Origin: Bacillus velezensis
GTDB taxonomy: Bacteria; Bacillota; Bacilli; Bacillales; Bacillaceae
Direction: 5' to 3'
Assembly (NCBI RefSeq): GCF_001461825.1
Contig: NZ_LLZC01000019.1
Coordinates: forward strand, 372,001-436,000
DNA: 64,000 nucleotides
Shown: positions 26,497 to 35,280 of the stretch, piece after piece
Position numbering within the stretch: the stretch's first letter is position 1
Layout: every line of letters starts with the position of its first letter
Notes under the pieces: generated by a model
Seen by the model: the letters and a program-made list of their open reading frames with translations, nothing else
The model's database searches: none
What the model was told of the DNA's origin: nothing
Position numbers and translations under genes: made by a program

Positions 26497-27015
26497 TTAT
26501 TTTGTGTAACGATTGGCATAACTGAATGCTGTGCAGGAATCGGGCTTGATTTTCGCTTCAATGCCCATCGAGGTAATGCGGCCGGTCATTTCTTGTATCA
26601 ATTCTTTTGTCAGCCCTTTTTGACCGATATCCAGATGCACTTCAAATGAAAGATCCGCCCCTTCATCCGCAAAAGGCAAGAGTAAATCTGTCATTTCCAT
26701 AAGACGGCCGTCGAGGATATGCGCAGCCATCTCCTGGCTGAACGCGGTTTCCAGCGAAATTTTTTCGCGAAGGCTATGTATCGGTCTTGCAAGATCATGA
26801 TTTTTCAAACAGCCCCAAGCTCCCTTGCCTGTACGGTGCAAGTGTATAGCCGTAATAAACTTTGTGAAGTCGCGGTAAACTTGTGAATCAGTCCCTACAG
26901 ACAGCACGTATGCTGAACGGGGGTCTTTATTGACAAAGCGTTTCAGCCGCTCCGTCACGTCTTGAAAGGTCATCTGTGCCTCAGAAAGATTATAAAACAG
27001 AAAAGAATCAGCCAT
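26497..27015 (-). CDS. ykuK: YkuK, RNase H-like fold (DUF458) protein
   Basis: 172 residues of the DUF458 family, which is predicted to have an RNase H-like fold. Conserved acidic positions appear in VLSVGTDSQVY and FEVHLDIGQKG. Activity is unproven. GAGGAG precedes the ATG. Lies upstream of ykzF and downstream of ykuJ, all in one direction. Confidence 0.85.
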   Translation of the reverse strand: MADSFLFYNLSEAQMTFQDVTERLKRFVNKDPRSAYVLSVGTDSQVYRDFTKFITAIHLHRTGKGAWGCLKNHDLARPIHSLREKISLETAFSQEMAAHILDGRLMEMTDLLLPFADEGADLSFEVHLDIGQKGLTKELIQEMTGRITSMGIEAKIKPDSCTAFSYANRYTK

Positions 27016-27137
27016 GTACGGACACTCCTCTTTCCAGAGTCTACAACCAAACGAACAAGCACGTTCCTTTGCATAATTTAATAAAGCTCCGCTTGCGGAA
27101 GACCGGAAGCTTGGTCAGCCTGAAAAATCAAATCAAA

Positions 27138-27377
27138 TTACTGAAGGAGCTCAAAAATTTCAATAGAAATCATGTCAATGTTATCAAACGGATATGTGTT
27201 AGGTTTTTCACCTTTTTGGAAAACCGTCAGTTCAAACGTTTGATTTTTTTCGAAATATTTAACACTGCAAATTTTTTCGCCGTTAACTTCAAAATAACGC
27301 TGCATCGGCTCGTTCGCCGCTTCCGCTGTTTCTTGCAGACTTTGCAGCCGCGTGATGATACCCATTAATTGTGACAT
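27138..27377 (-). CDS. ykuJ: Conserved protein YkuJ
   Basis: 79 residues, a small alpha/beta protein of the YkuJ family, function unknown. Candidate -10 TATAAT lies at 27427-27432 on the minus strand; GGAGTC is the nearest ribosome-binding site. First gene of ykuJ-ykuK-ykzF. Confidence 0.82.
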   Translation of the reverse strand: MSQLMGIITRLQSLQETAEAANEPMQRYFEVNGEKICSVKYFEKNQTFELTVFQKGEKPNTYPFDNIDMISIEIFELLQ

Positions 27378-27451
27378 TCTAAAAAAAGACTCCTTTCAAA
27401 AAACAACTTCAAATCAACAAGTATTTATTATAATACAAGTTCTACAGAGCA

Positions 27452-27559
27452 TCATACCATAAAGTAGACCGGGATGGCATTTTCCCGCTGGATTTTCAAA
27501 AAGAAATAAACGGGAAAACCGTGTTTTCGAATAGTTTGAAGCTTTTTTCGGAATGTCAT
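27452..27559 (-). CDS. Candidate small basic protein downstream of FsrA
   Basis: A 35-codon frame (MTFRKKLQTIRKHGFP..., net charge about +6, Leu/Phe-rich), starting 84 bp after the FsrA terminator. The frame is open back to 27670, with another ATG at 27598. AAAGGTG is only 1 bp from the ATG at 27559, which is too close, so translation is doubtful. B. subtilis makes three small basic Fur-regulated proteins (FbpA, FbpB, FbpC) that work with FsrA; this could be a relative, but I cannot confirm it. Confidence 0.3.
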   Translation of the reverse strand: MTFRKKLQTIRKHGFPVYFFLKIQRENAIPVYFMV

Positions 27560-27642
27560 ACACCTTTCAAAAAATTTTTTCGCTTTTTGAGCCGCCATTG
27601 TCAGATGTATGTGAGAAGAAGCCTTTTTATGCGCAGACGGCA

Positions 27643-27728
27643 TAAAAAAACTTGGCGGGGGTAGCGCCAAGTTTTTTCGGATCTTGATCTGATAGAGGGG
27701 TTGGGGAACAGAGAGTAACTTCTCTCTA
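27643..27728 (-). ncRNA. fsrA: FsrA, Fur-regulated iron-sparing small RNA
   Basis: Predicted 84-86 nt RNA in the ykuI-ykuJ gap, where FsrA lies in B. subtilis. It has exposed C-rich stretches (TTCCCCAACCCCTC and CTACCCCCGC) that pair with the G-rich ribosome-binding sites of targets such as sdhC, citB, gltA and leuC. It ends in a terminator (AACTTGGCG/CGCCAAGTT, then TTTTTTT). The start at about 27727-27729 is inferred from the promoter. Confidence 0.88.
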
Positions 27729-27735
27729 TAACTAA

Positions 27736-27764
27736 ATGATAATGATTATCAGTATCATTGTCAA
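27736..27764 (-). promoter_or_regulatory. fsrA promoter overlapped by a Fur box
   Basis: Minus strand: -35 TTGACA (27759-27764), 17 bp, -10 TATCAT (27736-27741). The palindrome TGATAATGATTATCA (27737-27751), continued by GTATCATTGTC, fills the spacer and -10, so Fur bound to iron would block polymerase directly. Confidence 0.9.
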
Positions 27765-27792
27765 TCGTTTTTTAAAACTTTTTCACACTTAT

Positions 27793-27820
27793 AAAAAAAG
27801 CGGCATACAGCAGCCGCTTT
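27793..27820 (-). terminator. Terminator after ykuI
   Basis: AAAGCGGC/GCCGCTTT hairpin followed by a T run, at the ykuI stop codon. Confidence 0.85.
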
Positions 27821-29039
27821 AAAGTAACCCGTCCTGTTCATATAAATAAGAGTAAGGCAGATCGATAAATAAATACATATTGTCATCCATCGGGTATGAA
27901 AAGGTTCTGATCATCTCACCCGTCTCAATATCACTGTACAGGTCACTGAAAAAACCTTTTCTTGAATTCCGCATCTTCATGATGTTTTCTAAAAAGTACG
28001 GACGCCAGCTCCAGTTTTTCTCCATGTATTCAGGCTGATAAAGCCATTCGCCGGACTGCTTGAACACATTTCCCGTCAGCTGATAGCCTTCTTCATCACA
28101 CATATAAATTCTGAAGCAGCAGTCGGTCAGGTTTTCCGCCAGTTTTTTAATAAACTCATCGTCCGCCTGATGGGTTTTCTTCAGCTCGGAAACTGCCTGA
28201 TTGACCCGCTTATAAAAATTCTCAGAGTGTTCATATACCGTTTCCAGCTTCTTTTTTTCTCTCGTGATAAATTGCTGAAACTCCGTTTTCAAGCGTGCTT
28301 TTAACAGGCTCCGGTCTATAAAATCCCCGCTCGGCGCCTGCAGATAATAGCCTTGAAAAAATCGGCCTCCGTTTCTCCATGCGTACTGGAGCTGGAAATC
28401 AGCTTCTATATCTTCATACAGCAGCGCGGCGCCGATTTTTCTCGCCAGCAATGAAATGCTGTACAGCACATGCTCATATGATGGTGACGGCTGAGATACC
28501 TTCAGCGCCTGCAAATCTATTTTCAGAAGGTCCGGTGAAAGGAGCGCGATTCTGTCCAGGTTGCTGCTCTCCTTACCTATATTGTCCACCGCGATTTTAA
28601 TGCCGTATGTACGATAATAGGCAAGCATATGGTACAGCTGTTCAATGTCGCCTTCGAAATTGTGCTCGGTGATCTCAAGCACAATACGGTTCAATTCAAT
28701 GCCCTGCTCTTCGTATTCTTTCAAAAGCTCAAGAAAGCTTTCGCCGTGGTCAAGCATCAATACATTCGCATCCTGATTGATAAAAATCAACAGATCACGG
28801 TCAGCTTCTTTAAACCGCTCCAGCGCCTGCCTGATGACTCTGTCATCGACCTCAAGCTTATATTCTTCCGGAATGCCGGAATCTAAGAAAAACGACCCGA
28901 GGCTCTCAATCTCCGCATCTGCCAAAATACGCCCAAGCACCTCATAGCCTACGACTCTTTGTTCTTCAGCGTTAAAAATCGCTTGGTAATACGGAATGAC
29001 ATCATCAATATTCGTCAGTATATCAAGTGGGTCCAACAT
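27819..29039 (-). CDS. ykuI: EAL-domain c-di-GMP-binding protein YkuI
   Basis: 406 residues: an EAL fold (about 1-255) and a C-terminal PAS-like domain (about 265-400). The EAL motif reads GYEVLGR with Glu33, and Glu122 in LEITEHN is kept, but the DDFG loop is replaced by VDNIGKE and the EGVE loop by YEDIEAD. In 168 YkuI binds c-di-GMP without measurable hydrolysis and is tied to exopolysaccharide control and zinc sensitivity; the degenerate loops agree with a receptor role. Separately transcribed from ykuH. Confidence 0.9.
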   Translation of the reverse strand: MLDPLDILTNIDDVIPYYQAIFNAEEQRVVGYEVLGRILADAEIESLGSFFLDSGIPEEYKLEVDDRVIRQALERFKEADRDLLIFINQDANVLMLDHGESFLELLKEYEEQGIELNRIVLEITEHNFEGDIEQLYHMLAYYRTYGIKIAVDNIGKESSNLDRIALLSPDLLKIDLQALKVSQPSPSYEHVLYSISLLARKIGAALLYEDIEADFQLQYAWRNGGRFFQGYYLQAPSGDFIDRSLLKARLKTEFQQFITREKKKLETVYEHSENFYKRVNQAVSELKKTHQADDEFIKKLAENLTDCCFRIYMCDEEGYQLTGNVFKQSGEWLYQPEYMEKNWSWRPYFLENIMKMRNSRKGFFSDLYSDIETGEMIRTFSYPMDDNMYLFIDLPYSYLYEQDGLL

Positions 29040-29180
29040 GTTATCACCTGCTTCTCTATCTTTGTCTGATTATACACAATTATATCAGCACCACAAATGT
29101 TTAGATTAGGGGAAAAGGAGGCAGTATGGCAGCAGCTTAAAATAAAAGGGGGACATTTTTAAGATCACTCTTCAGACCGG

Positions 29181-29729
29181 TTAATTAAGGACGTTATTCA
29201 TTTGTTTCACAATCACAAATAAAAGGATAAATATAAGAGCATTATAACCGGCAGCTGTCCAAAAATAATGGCTCCAATCAGTGCTGTTAAATATCCAATC
29301 ATCATCATGTTTCAACTGAAAGAAAGTTCCTTTTTTATCTAAAATGCCAAATGTAAGAGTTGTTAACCCGCCAACACTCTCGGAAACGTCAACTCCATAC
29401 ATTGAACCGGCATGATCAGTATGATTTATTGGCATATACGTATAATCAGATAAAATTGTTTCCGCCAGCTTGGTTGGCAGAGACACATATAATACAGCCG
29501 ATGTATCGCCTCCGAGCCCACTCAAATACTCCCTGGCTTTAATACATTTCGTTTCATCAGGAAAATCTATGTGATATAGCTTTTCAAATCTGATTATTTC
29601 ATCAGATGTAAGATTGGTATTTTGATAATACTCCGGAGTAAAAGCACAAATAATAAAGTACCAAATATTAAAGATGATAGCTAAACTGCTTACAAATAGT
29701 ACAACGAACCATTTTAATAATTTCTTCAA
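29181..29729 (-). CDS. ykuH: Membrane-anchored protein YkuH, unknown function
   Basis: 182 residues from a TTG start with AAGGGGCG 5 bp upstream. Two hydrophobic segments at the ends (about 6-30 and 158-176) flank an extracytoplasmic domain of some 125 residues; the sequence shows no domain I recognise. Length and place next to ykuI match 168 ykuH. In 168 ykuG lies between this gene and fadH, but here the gap to fadH is 113 bp and holds only a terminator. Confidence 0.68.
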   Translation of the reverse strand: MKKLLKWFVVLFVSSLAIIFNIWYFIICAFTPEYYQNTNLTSDEIIRFEKLYHIDFPDETKCIKAREYLSGLGGDTSAVLYVSLPTKLAETILSDYTYMPINHTDHAGSMYGVDVSESVGGLTTLTFGILDKKGTFFQLKHDDDWIFNSTDWSHYFWTAAGYNALIFILLFVIVKQMNNVLN

Positions 29730-29776
29730 TTAATCGCCCCTTAATCTTTCAAAATTATATCATAATTTTGAATAGA

Positions 29777-29818
29777 AAATAAAACAAGCGAACGGCGGCT
29801 TTAACGTTCGCTTGTTTT
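29777..29818 (-). terminator. Terminator after fadH
   Basis: CAAGCGAACG/CGTTCGCTTG, a perfect 10-bp stem followed by TTTTATTTT on the minus strand. Confidence 0.9.
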
Positions 29819-29842
29819 GCAAAATCATCAATATCTGAAAAA

Positions 29843-30607
29843 TTAAAACGGATAAGGATTCAGCCATTGCCCCCCGTCCATTGTGATACAATCCCCGTTT
29901 ATATAGGACGCTTCATCAGATAGCAAAAACGCTGCCAACGCGGCGATTTCTTCCGGTGTGCCCAGCCGGCCGAGCGGCACACTGTTCATAGTGCGGGACG
30001 CCGCTTTTTCCGATTCAAACAGCTTCTCCGCACCGCCTGTCCGTTCAATCGGGCCTGGGGCTATCGCGTTTGTGCGGATGCCGTATTTGCTCCCCCATTC
30101 AACGGCCAGCGTTCTTGTCAGTGACAATACCCCCGCTTTGGCTGCAGCGGAATGAACGACACCCGCTCCCGCTCCCCATGCGTATGTAGCGGCCATATTT
30201 AAGATGACGCCCTTCTGCTCCTGCTCGATCCAATGCCTTGCCGCGGCTTGGCTGCAGAAAAATGTGCCGTTTAAAACAATCTCAATAACAGCTTTCCATC
30301 CATTGGGCGTCAGCTTCTCTGCCGGGCAAATAAAGTTGCCGGCCGCATTGTTAATCAGCGCATCGAGCCGGCCAAAGACTTTTTTCGCTTCTGTAATCAT
30401 GTCTGAAGCGGCGGAATCAGAACGGACATCCATTTGAAAACAGGCGACCTGCCCCTCAAAGGTCTCAATTTCTTTTTTTGTTTCCTCAAGTGCTTCATGG
30501 TTCCTCCCTGTCACCATGACGTGCCATCCTAATTCAGCCTGTTTTTTCGCCATTGCTTTTCCCATGCCGCTTGAACCGCCTGTAATGATTACCGCTTTCT
30601 TATCCAT
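29843..30607 (-). CDS. fadH: 2,4-dienoyl-CoA reductase-like SDR, FadH (YkuF)
   Basis: 254 residues from the ATG at 30607 (GGGGTGGG upstream). Short-chain dehydrogenase with cofactor motif TGGSSGMGKAM (11-21), NNAAGNF, and a catalytic region where the usual YxxxK Tyr is not obvious: the segment reads VVHSAAAKAGVLSL, as in peroxisomal-type dienoyl-CoA reductases, which use other residues. It reduces 2,4-dienoyl-CoA in degradation of unsaturated fatty acids. Controlled by FadR through a perfect operator. Confidence 0.9.
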   Translation of the reverse strand: MDKKAVIITGGSSGMGKAMAKKQAELGWHVMVTGRNHEALEETKKEIETFEGQVACFQMDVRSDSAASDMITEAKKVFGRLDALINNAAGNFICPAEKLTPNGWKAVIEIVLNGTFFCSQAAARHWIEQEQKGVILNMAATYAWGAGAGVVHSAAAKAGVLSLTRTLAVEWGSKYGIRTNAIAPGPIERTGGAEKLFESEKAASRTMNSVPLGRLGTPEEIAALAAFLLSDEASYINGDCITMDGGQWLNPYPF

Positions 30608-30627
30608 AACAAACCCACCCCTTTTAT

Positions 30628-30645
30628 TGAATGAATAATCATTCA
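30628..30645. promoter_or_regulatory. FadR operator upstream of fadH
   Basis: TGAATGAATAATCATTCA matches the B. subtilis FadR consensus TGAATGAMTARTCATTCA at every position and lies 20 bp before the fadH ATG. Long-chain acyl-CoA would relieve repression. Confidence 0.93.
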
Positions 30646-30750
30646 TAATTTTATCATAGATGTCTTTCCGCGTCATTACATGCTGAGAAGGGATTTTTCA
30701 GCCAAGCTGATGATATAATAGAAAAACTCTGACAAAGGTTGGTTTTACAT

Positions 30751-31614
30751 ATGGAGAAAATGACCAGAAGAACATTTTTAAAAAGAGGATTCGGTGTTTT
30801 GGGTGCAGCTCTTGCAACGGCTTGCGGTGGCTACGGCTATGCCCGGTATATTGAACCGCGCATGATTGAAATCACCCGGCATACAATCACCAACCGCCTG
30901 ATCCCCCGCGGCTTTGACAATTTTAAAATCGTTCAATTCAGCGATACGCATCTCAGTGATGTGTTTACATCCGTTGACTTGAAAAAAGCAGCGGAAAAGA
31001 TCAATCAGCTGAAACCCGATCTGCTCATCTTTACGGGAGATTTAATTGATAAGCCGCATTTATTTAATGATCACCAGCGTGCACTCGCCGTGCTGCAAAA
31101 TCTTGAAGCTCCCTTCGGCAAACTTTGTGTTTACGGAAACCATGACCACGGAGGCTACGGTACGAACACGTACAAGGCTCTGATGGAAGCGGCTGATTTT
31201 CAAGTGTTTCGAAACGGCTATCGTCAGGTGCAGCTGACAGACGGAAGCCGGATTGAACTCGCGTTTTTGGATGATGTAATGCTCGGAAAACCCGATTATG
31301 AAGGCACCCTGTCCCGCCTTTCCGAAGATGCGTTTTCCATTTTAATCGTCCACGAGCCTGATGCCGCTCTCGAGATAGGCGGATATCCCGTAAACCTCCA
31401 GCTGTCGGGACACACTCACGGCGGCCAGGTCCAGCTCCCGTTTTTCGGCCCTCTCATTACGCCTCCTTACGGAAAAACGTATACCGACGGCATGTATACG
31501 CTGCATGACACAGCCGTTTACGTCAATCGCGGGCTCGGTACGACAAGACTGCCGTATCGATTTTTAGCCAGACCGGAAATCACGCTGTTCACATTGAAAA
31601 CCGAGCAAAAATAA
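30751..31614 (+). CDS. ykuE: Tat-exported metallophosphoesterase YkuE
   Basis: 287 residues. N-terminal twin-arginine signal TRRTFLKRGFGVLGAALA, then a calcineurin-like phosphoesterase domain with FSDTHLSD, TGDLID, YGNHDHGG, VHEPD and SGHTHGGQ metal-binding blocks. In B. subtilis YkuE is a substrate of the TatAy-TatCy translocase and is attached to the cell wall. The ATG at 30751 gives the Tat signal in the right register; a TTG at 30739 lacks a site. Divergent from fadH. Confidence 0.9.
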   Translation: MEKMTRRTFLKRGFGVLGAALATACGGYGYARYIEPRMIEITRHTITNRLIPRGFDNFKIVQFSDTHLSDVFTSVDLKKAAEKINQLKPDLLIFTGDLIDKPHLFNDHQRALAVLQNLEAPFGKLCVYGNHDHGGYGTNTYKALMEAADFQVFRNGYRQVQLTDGSRIELAFLDDVMLGKPDYEGTLSRLSEDAFSILIVHEPDAALEIGGYPVNLQLSGHTHGGQVQLPFFGPLITPPYGKTYTDGMYTLHDTAVYVNRGLGTTRLPYRFLARPEITLFTLKTEQK

Positions 31615-31682
31615 GACTTTTATCCTGATGCACAGACACCCCCTCCGTAATATGTATATGGAAAAGAGCAAAAAGGAGGGTG

Positions 31683-32183
31683 ATGAAACTGCTGACATAT
31701 CAAGTGAAACAAGGAGAAACCATCTCAAGCATTGCGCAAGACTTCAGAATAAGCACTGCTGCTCTCCTTCAGGCAAATCCCTCAATCCAATCGGTCATAT
31801 ACGCGGGACAGCACATTATCATACCGAATCTTCCTGACCCATCCACCATTCCCTACTCCATCATCGTGTATATCGGAGCGAAGAAACTGGAGTTATACCG
31901 CCTTGGCAGGCTCATCCGTACGTACCCCATCGCAGTCGGAAAAATATTGACGACCACGCCGACCGGAGAATTTTACATCGTGAACCGCCAGCCTAAGCCC
32001 GGAGGCCCGTTCGGCGCTTATTGGCTCAGCCTCTCTAAAATTCATTACGGCATTCACGGAACAAATAATCCTTCCTCCATCGGCAAAGCGGTATCAAAAG
32101 GATGCATCCGGATGTATAATCAGGACGTCACTAAACTTGCCGCTGCCGTTCCTAATGGAACAAGGGTGACTATTATAAGATAG
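31683..32183 (+). CDS. ykuD: L,D-transpeptidase YkuD with LysM domain
   Basis: 166 residues. LysM peptidoglycan-binding domain (about 5-50, [14 protein letters not shown]) followed by the YkuD catalytic domain, with the active-site motif HGTNN...SKGCIRM carrying the catalytic Cys. It makes 3-3 peptide crosslinks; in B. subtilis it is found in spores. Start ATG at 31683 follows AAAAGGAGGGTG almost directly, an unusually short spacing of about 3-4 bp; the in-frame GTG at 31680 is less likely. Confidence 0.92.
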   Translation: MKLLTYQVKQGETISSIAQDFRISTAALLQANPSIQSVIYAGQHIIIPNLPDPSTIPYSIIVYIGAKKLELYRLGRLIRTYPIAVGKILTTTPTGEFYIVNRQPKPGGPFGAYWLSLSKIHYGIHGTNNPSSIGKAVSKGCIRMYNQDVTKLAAAVPNGTRVTIIR

Positions 32184-32258
32184 AAAGATCTTATTTGTTA
32201 ATGGAACGAGCTGATGATAATATATTACAGTGGGACCTTTAGGGTAAGGAGCGTGTTT

Positions 32259-33551
32259 ATGGATATATTTAAAAATCGCAATTTTGTCCGTCTCTTTTTC
32301 GCAGCACTCGCTTCTCAAATGGGAACGACTGTAGGTAATATGGCTTTCGCTTTTTACTTGCTGGACCATTTTTCAAATCAGCCGGCATACACGACTTTGG
32401 CTGAGCTGATGTATTCACTGCCGACAGTTTTCGTATTTCTGATTGTCGGTGTCGCAGCTGACCGGCTTGACAGGAAAAAGGTCGCAGAGAATTGTGACTG
32501 GATCAGAGCCGGACTGACGATCGTATTGTTTGCCGCACTATACACCGGGAGCATCCCTCTCGTGTTCTGTATTTTGTTCATCAGAAGCGCCGTGACCAAG
32601 TTCTTTTTCCCGGCGGAAGCCAGCCTTGTACAAGCTATTCTGCCTAAGGAGCATTACGCGAAAGCGGCGGGACTTAACCAGATCCTGTTCAGCATCTTCA
32701 TGGTATTCGGCGTCGGTATAGGCGCGTTTATGTATAAAACGATCGGTATTCACGGAGCCATTATCCTTGATTTTGTCAGCTTTATTGTATCAGGCTTTCT
32801 GATCCGCGCCTGCCGCATTCCGAAAGAAGCCCGTCAGCCGAACGGCCCTTTTAAATGGGGAGATTCGTTTCTGAAAGACTCGGTCGCTGATTTTAAGGAA
32901 GGGATCGTATATATTGTTAAAAACAAATTGCTTGCTTCCCTTATTTTCGGCTTTTTTATCTTCGGTTTTGTCAACGGCGGCTTTGCCGTACTGCCGATGT
33001 TTACGATGAAGTACGGACTTGCGCCTGATCATTACGAATCACATACTTCCATCTTCACCGTCGCACTCGGCTTCGGCCTGCTTGCAGGAAGTGTGATCGG
33101 AACGATGATCGCGAAAAAAGTCAAACCGCATCATTTGATGTCGATTCCTATTTTGGCAGCCGGACTGCTCATTTTTGTCCTCGGCTATACGGATAAGCTG
33201 TGGATTTATTATGCGGCGGCTTTCGTCCTCGGCATGTGCATCGGCCCTGTCAATATCGCCATCGGCGGCTGGATGCCGAAAATTGTTCATCCGAAAATAA
33301 TGGGCCGGGTCAGCGGCTGGCAGGATCCTTTTATGATGTTTGCCCAATCGATTACACTCGGACTGGTTGCCCTGTTATTTCCGAAATTCGTTTCCAATAT
33401 TGATTACCTTTATTACGGCATGGGAATCGTGATTTTAGCGGTATTTGTGTTCTATTTTATCGCTCTTCCGAAATACAGCGCCGAGGCAGCAGAGGTCGAT
33501 GTGCAGCAATCATTAAAGGCTGATTCCGAAAAACATGCGAATCCTGTCTAA
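32259..33551 (+). CDS. ykuC: MFS transporter YkuC
   Basis: 430 residues from the ATG at 32259 with TAAGGAG upstream; the longer frame from 32214 lacks a site. Twelve predicted membrane segments and the loop 2-3 signature GVAADRLDRKKVAE typical of drug:H+ antiporter-type MFS_3 exporters such as macrolide efflux proteins. Substrate unknown. 76 bp downstream of ykuD. Confidence 0.85.
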   Translation: MDIFKNRNFVRLFFAALASQMGTTVGNMAFAFYLLDHFSNQPAYTTLAELMYSLPTVFVFLIVGVAADRLDRKKVAENCDWIRAGLTIVLFAALYTGSIPLVFCILFIRSAVTKFFFPAEASLVQAILPKEHYAKAAGLNQILFSIFMVFGVGIGAFMYKTIGIHGAIILDFVSFIVSGFLIRACRIPKEARQPNGPFKWGDSFLKDSVADFKEGIVYIVKNKLLASLIFGFFIFGFVNGGFAVLPMFTMKYGLAPDHYESHTSIFTVALGFGLLAGSVIGTMIAKKVKPHHLMSIPILAAGLLIFVLGYTDKLWIYYAAAFVLGMCIGPVNIAIGGWMPKIVHPKIMGRVSGWQDPFMMFAQSITLGLVALLFPKFVSNIDYLYYGMGIVILAVFVFYFIALPKYSAEAAEVDVQQSLKADSEKHANPV

Positions 33552-33559
33552 TAAAGGAA

Positions 33560-33598
33560 AAAGATGCGCCCTTTTCATCAGAAAAAGGCGTATTTTTA
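33560..33598 (+). terminator. Terminator after ykuC
   Basis: GCGCC-CTTTT and AAAAAGGCG arms followed by TATTTTTATA. Confidence 0.65.
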
Positions 33599-33673
33599 TA
33601 ATCAATATTTGCATTTCAACGCTAAAAAAGTATAATCTATATATGAACTTGATCAATGCAAAGGAGAGAAATA

Positions 33674-34138
33674 ATGGACGACCACGCTTATTCGAAAGAG
33701 CTGCAGCCAACCATCGAGAATCTTTCAAAAGCTGTTTATACTGTGAACCGCCATGCAAAAACCGCCCCCAACCCTAAATACCTTTATCTGCTGAAAAAAC
33801 GGGCATTACAAAAGCTTGTGAAAGAAGGCAAAGGGAAAAAAATAGGGCTTCACTTTTCAAATAATCCCAGGTTTAGCCAACAGCAGTCAGACGTACTTAT
33901 CTCTATCGGAGACTACTATTTTCACATGCCTCCAACAAAAGAAGACTTCCAGCATCTTCCGCATTTAGGTACGTTAAATCAATCGTACCGCAATCCTAAA
34001 GCACAAATGTCTTTGACAAAAGCGAAAAACGTATTGCAAAAATATGTGGGCTTAAAGGAAAAACCGCTTGCCGCCAACAGGCAGCAGCCCGCTTATCATA
34101 AACCCGTATTTAAAAAACTTGGTGAGAGTTATTTTTAA
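33674..34138 (+). CDS. ykyB: Conserved protein YkyB
   Basis: 154 residues from the ATG at 33674 with AAGGAGAGA upstream. Basic, soluble, without a signal peptide; contains a central FSNNPRFSQQQSDVLISIGD segment typical of the Bacillus YkyB family. Function unknown. It converges on cheV. Confidence 0.82.
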   Translation: MDDHAYSKELQPTIENLSKAVYTVNRHAKTAPNPKYLYLLKKRALQKLVKEGKGKKIGLHFSNNPRFSQQQSDVLISIGDYYFHMPPTKEDFQHLPHLGTLNQSYRNPKAQMSLTKAKNVLQKYVGLKEKPLAANRQQPAYHKPVFKKLGESYF

Positions 34139-34147
34139 TTCCTCCGC

Positions 34148-34181
34148 AAAAAAGCCGATGCGTCATGCATCGGCTTTTTTC
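34148..34181. terminator. Bidirectional terminator between ykyB and cheV
   Basis: AAAAAAGCCGATGC-GTCAT-GCATCGGCTTTTTT, an 8-bp GC stem with 6-base A and T runs on each side. Confidence 0.92.
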
Positions 34182-35092
34182 TATTCAATCACGTACGTAT
34201 CCACTTTTTTAATGAGCTCGCTGATTTCAGGCTTGCTGATCTGTTCATCCGCTCCGACTACTTCGCCCCGGTGGCGCAGGTCGTCCGTAATCAGGGACGA
34301 GAAAATCATAATCGGCACATCAGAGCTTTGCGGGTTATCCTTAAGGAGCTTCGTCAAACGATGCCCGTCCATTTTCGGCATCTCAATGTCACTGATAATC
34401 ATGTCAATATGGTCTGACAGGTTTTCTCCGTTATCCGTCAGTTCTACGACGTAATCATACGCTTCTTTTCCGTTTTCAAACGTAACGATTTCACTGTACC
34501 CCGCCTCAGTCAGCTCATCCGTCAAAAGACGCATCAGAAGCGGCGAATCTTCAACGATGATCAGTTTTTTACCCGCCCGTCTTTCGTCAAATCCTTCCTG
34601 ATGGACATGATAAGTCTCAACTCCCGATGCCGATTCAATATCGTAAATGATCTTTTCATAATCAGGCAGAAAGATCATCGTGTCTTCCAGTTTGATGATT
34701 CCCGTTAAATGCCGCTCCATGCCCTGGTTCAGGGAAGTCGGCTTTTCAATCGCCTCCCAGGACACCCTGTGGATTTGTGAAACGGAACCGACGTGAAAGA
34801 CGATTTTCCGTTTGTTGAATTCCGTTACGATATATTTATCGTCTTTTGCTCCTTCGGCATCAACGCCGAAAAAGGAATACAGACTGATGACGGGAAGAAT
34901 TTCGCCTCTCAGCTTAATCATCCCTTCTACGTCTTTATGAGACTGAGGCACAGATGTGACATCTACCGGCTGAATGATTTCCCGGACTTTCATCACATTT
35001 ATGCCAAATGTATTGACGCCTACTTCAAATTTGACGATTTCTAATTCGTTTGTGCCTGAATCCAATAAAATATCGTATTGTTGTAAAGACAA
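34181..35092 (-). CDS. cheV: Chemotaxis coupling/adaptation protein CheV
   Basis: 303 residues: an N-terminal CheW-like domain (about 15-160) joined to a response-regulator receiver domain (about 175-300) with phosphoacceptor Asp235 in [13 protein letters not shown]. It couples receptors to CheA and contributes to adaptation once phosphorylated. A SigD-like -10 lies upstream, as expected for a motility gene. Works with receptors such as McpC, encoded at 44-46 kb. Confidence 0.95.
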   Translation of the reverse strand: MSLQQYDILLDSGTNELEIVKFEVGVNTFGINVMKVREIIQPVDVTSVPQSHKDVEGMIKLRGEILPVISLYSFFGVDAEGAKDDKYIVTEFNKRKIVFHVGSVSQIHRVSWEAIEKPTSLNQGMERHLTGIIKLEDTMIFLPDYEKIIYDIESASGVETYHVHQEGFDERRAGKKLIIVEDSPLLMRLLTDELTEAGYSEIVTFENGKEAYDYVVELTDNGENLSDHIDMIISDIEMPKMDGHRLTKLLKDNPQSSDVPIMIFSSLITDDLRHRGEVVGADEQISKPEISELIKKVDTYVIE

Positions 35093-35131
35093 TTCAATCC
35101 CTCGCTATCCGCATTCAGTATTGTACTGTAT

Positions 35132-35139
35132 ATATCGGC
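35132..35139 (-). promoter_or_regulatory. Possible SigD -10 element of cheV
   Basis: GCCGATAT on the minus strand resembles the SigD -10 (GCCGATAA), 39 bp before the cheV start. The -35 at the expected 15-bp spacing reads TTCA rather than TAAA. Confidence 0.4.
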
Positions 35140-35218
35140 TGTAAACGGAAAAAGTGAATGTATTCGGTCCAACTGGCCAAAAACTCTTTATAAAAAAATG
35201 CTTTTTTCTGATATCCCA

Positions 35219-35246
35219 TTGACTTTTTGACATCGAGTGGTAAAAT
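35219..35246 (+). promoter_or_regulatory. SigA promoter of the 53-aa gene
   Basis: -35 TTGACT (35219-35224), 16 bp, extended -10 TGG-TAAAAT (35238-35246), 35 bp before the start codon. Confidence 0.75.
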
Positions 35247-35280
35247 AGTCAAGGATTTTTCAGGAAGAAGGGTGTAATAA

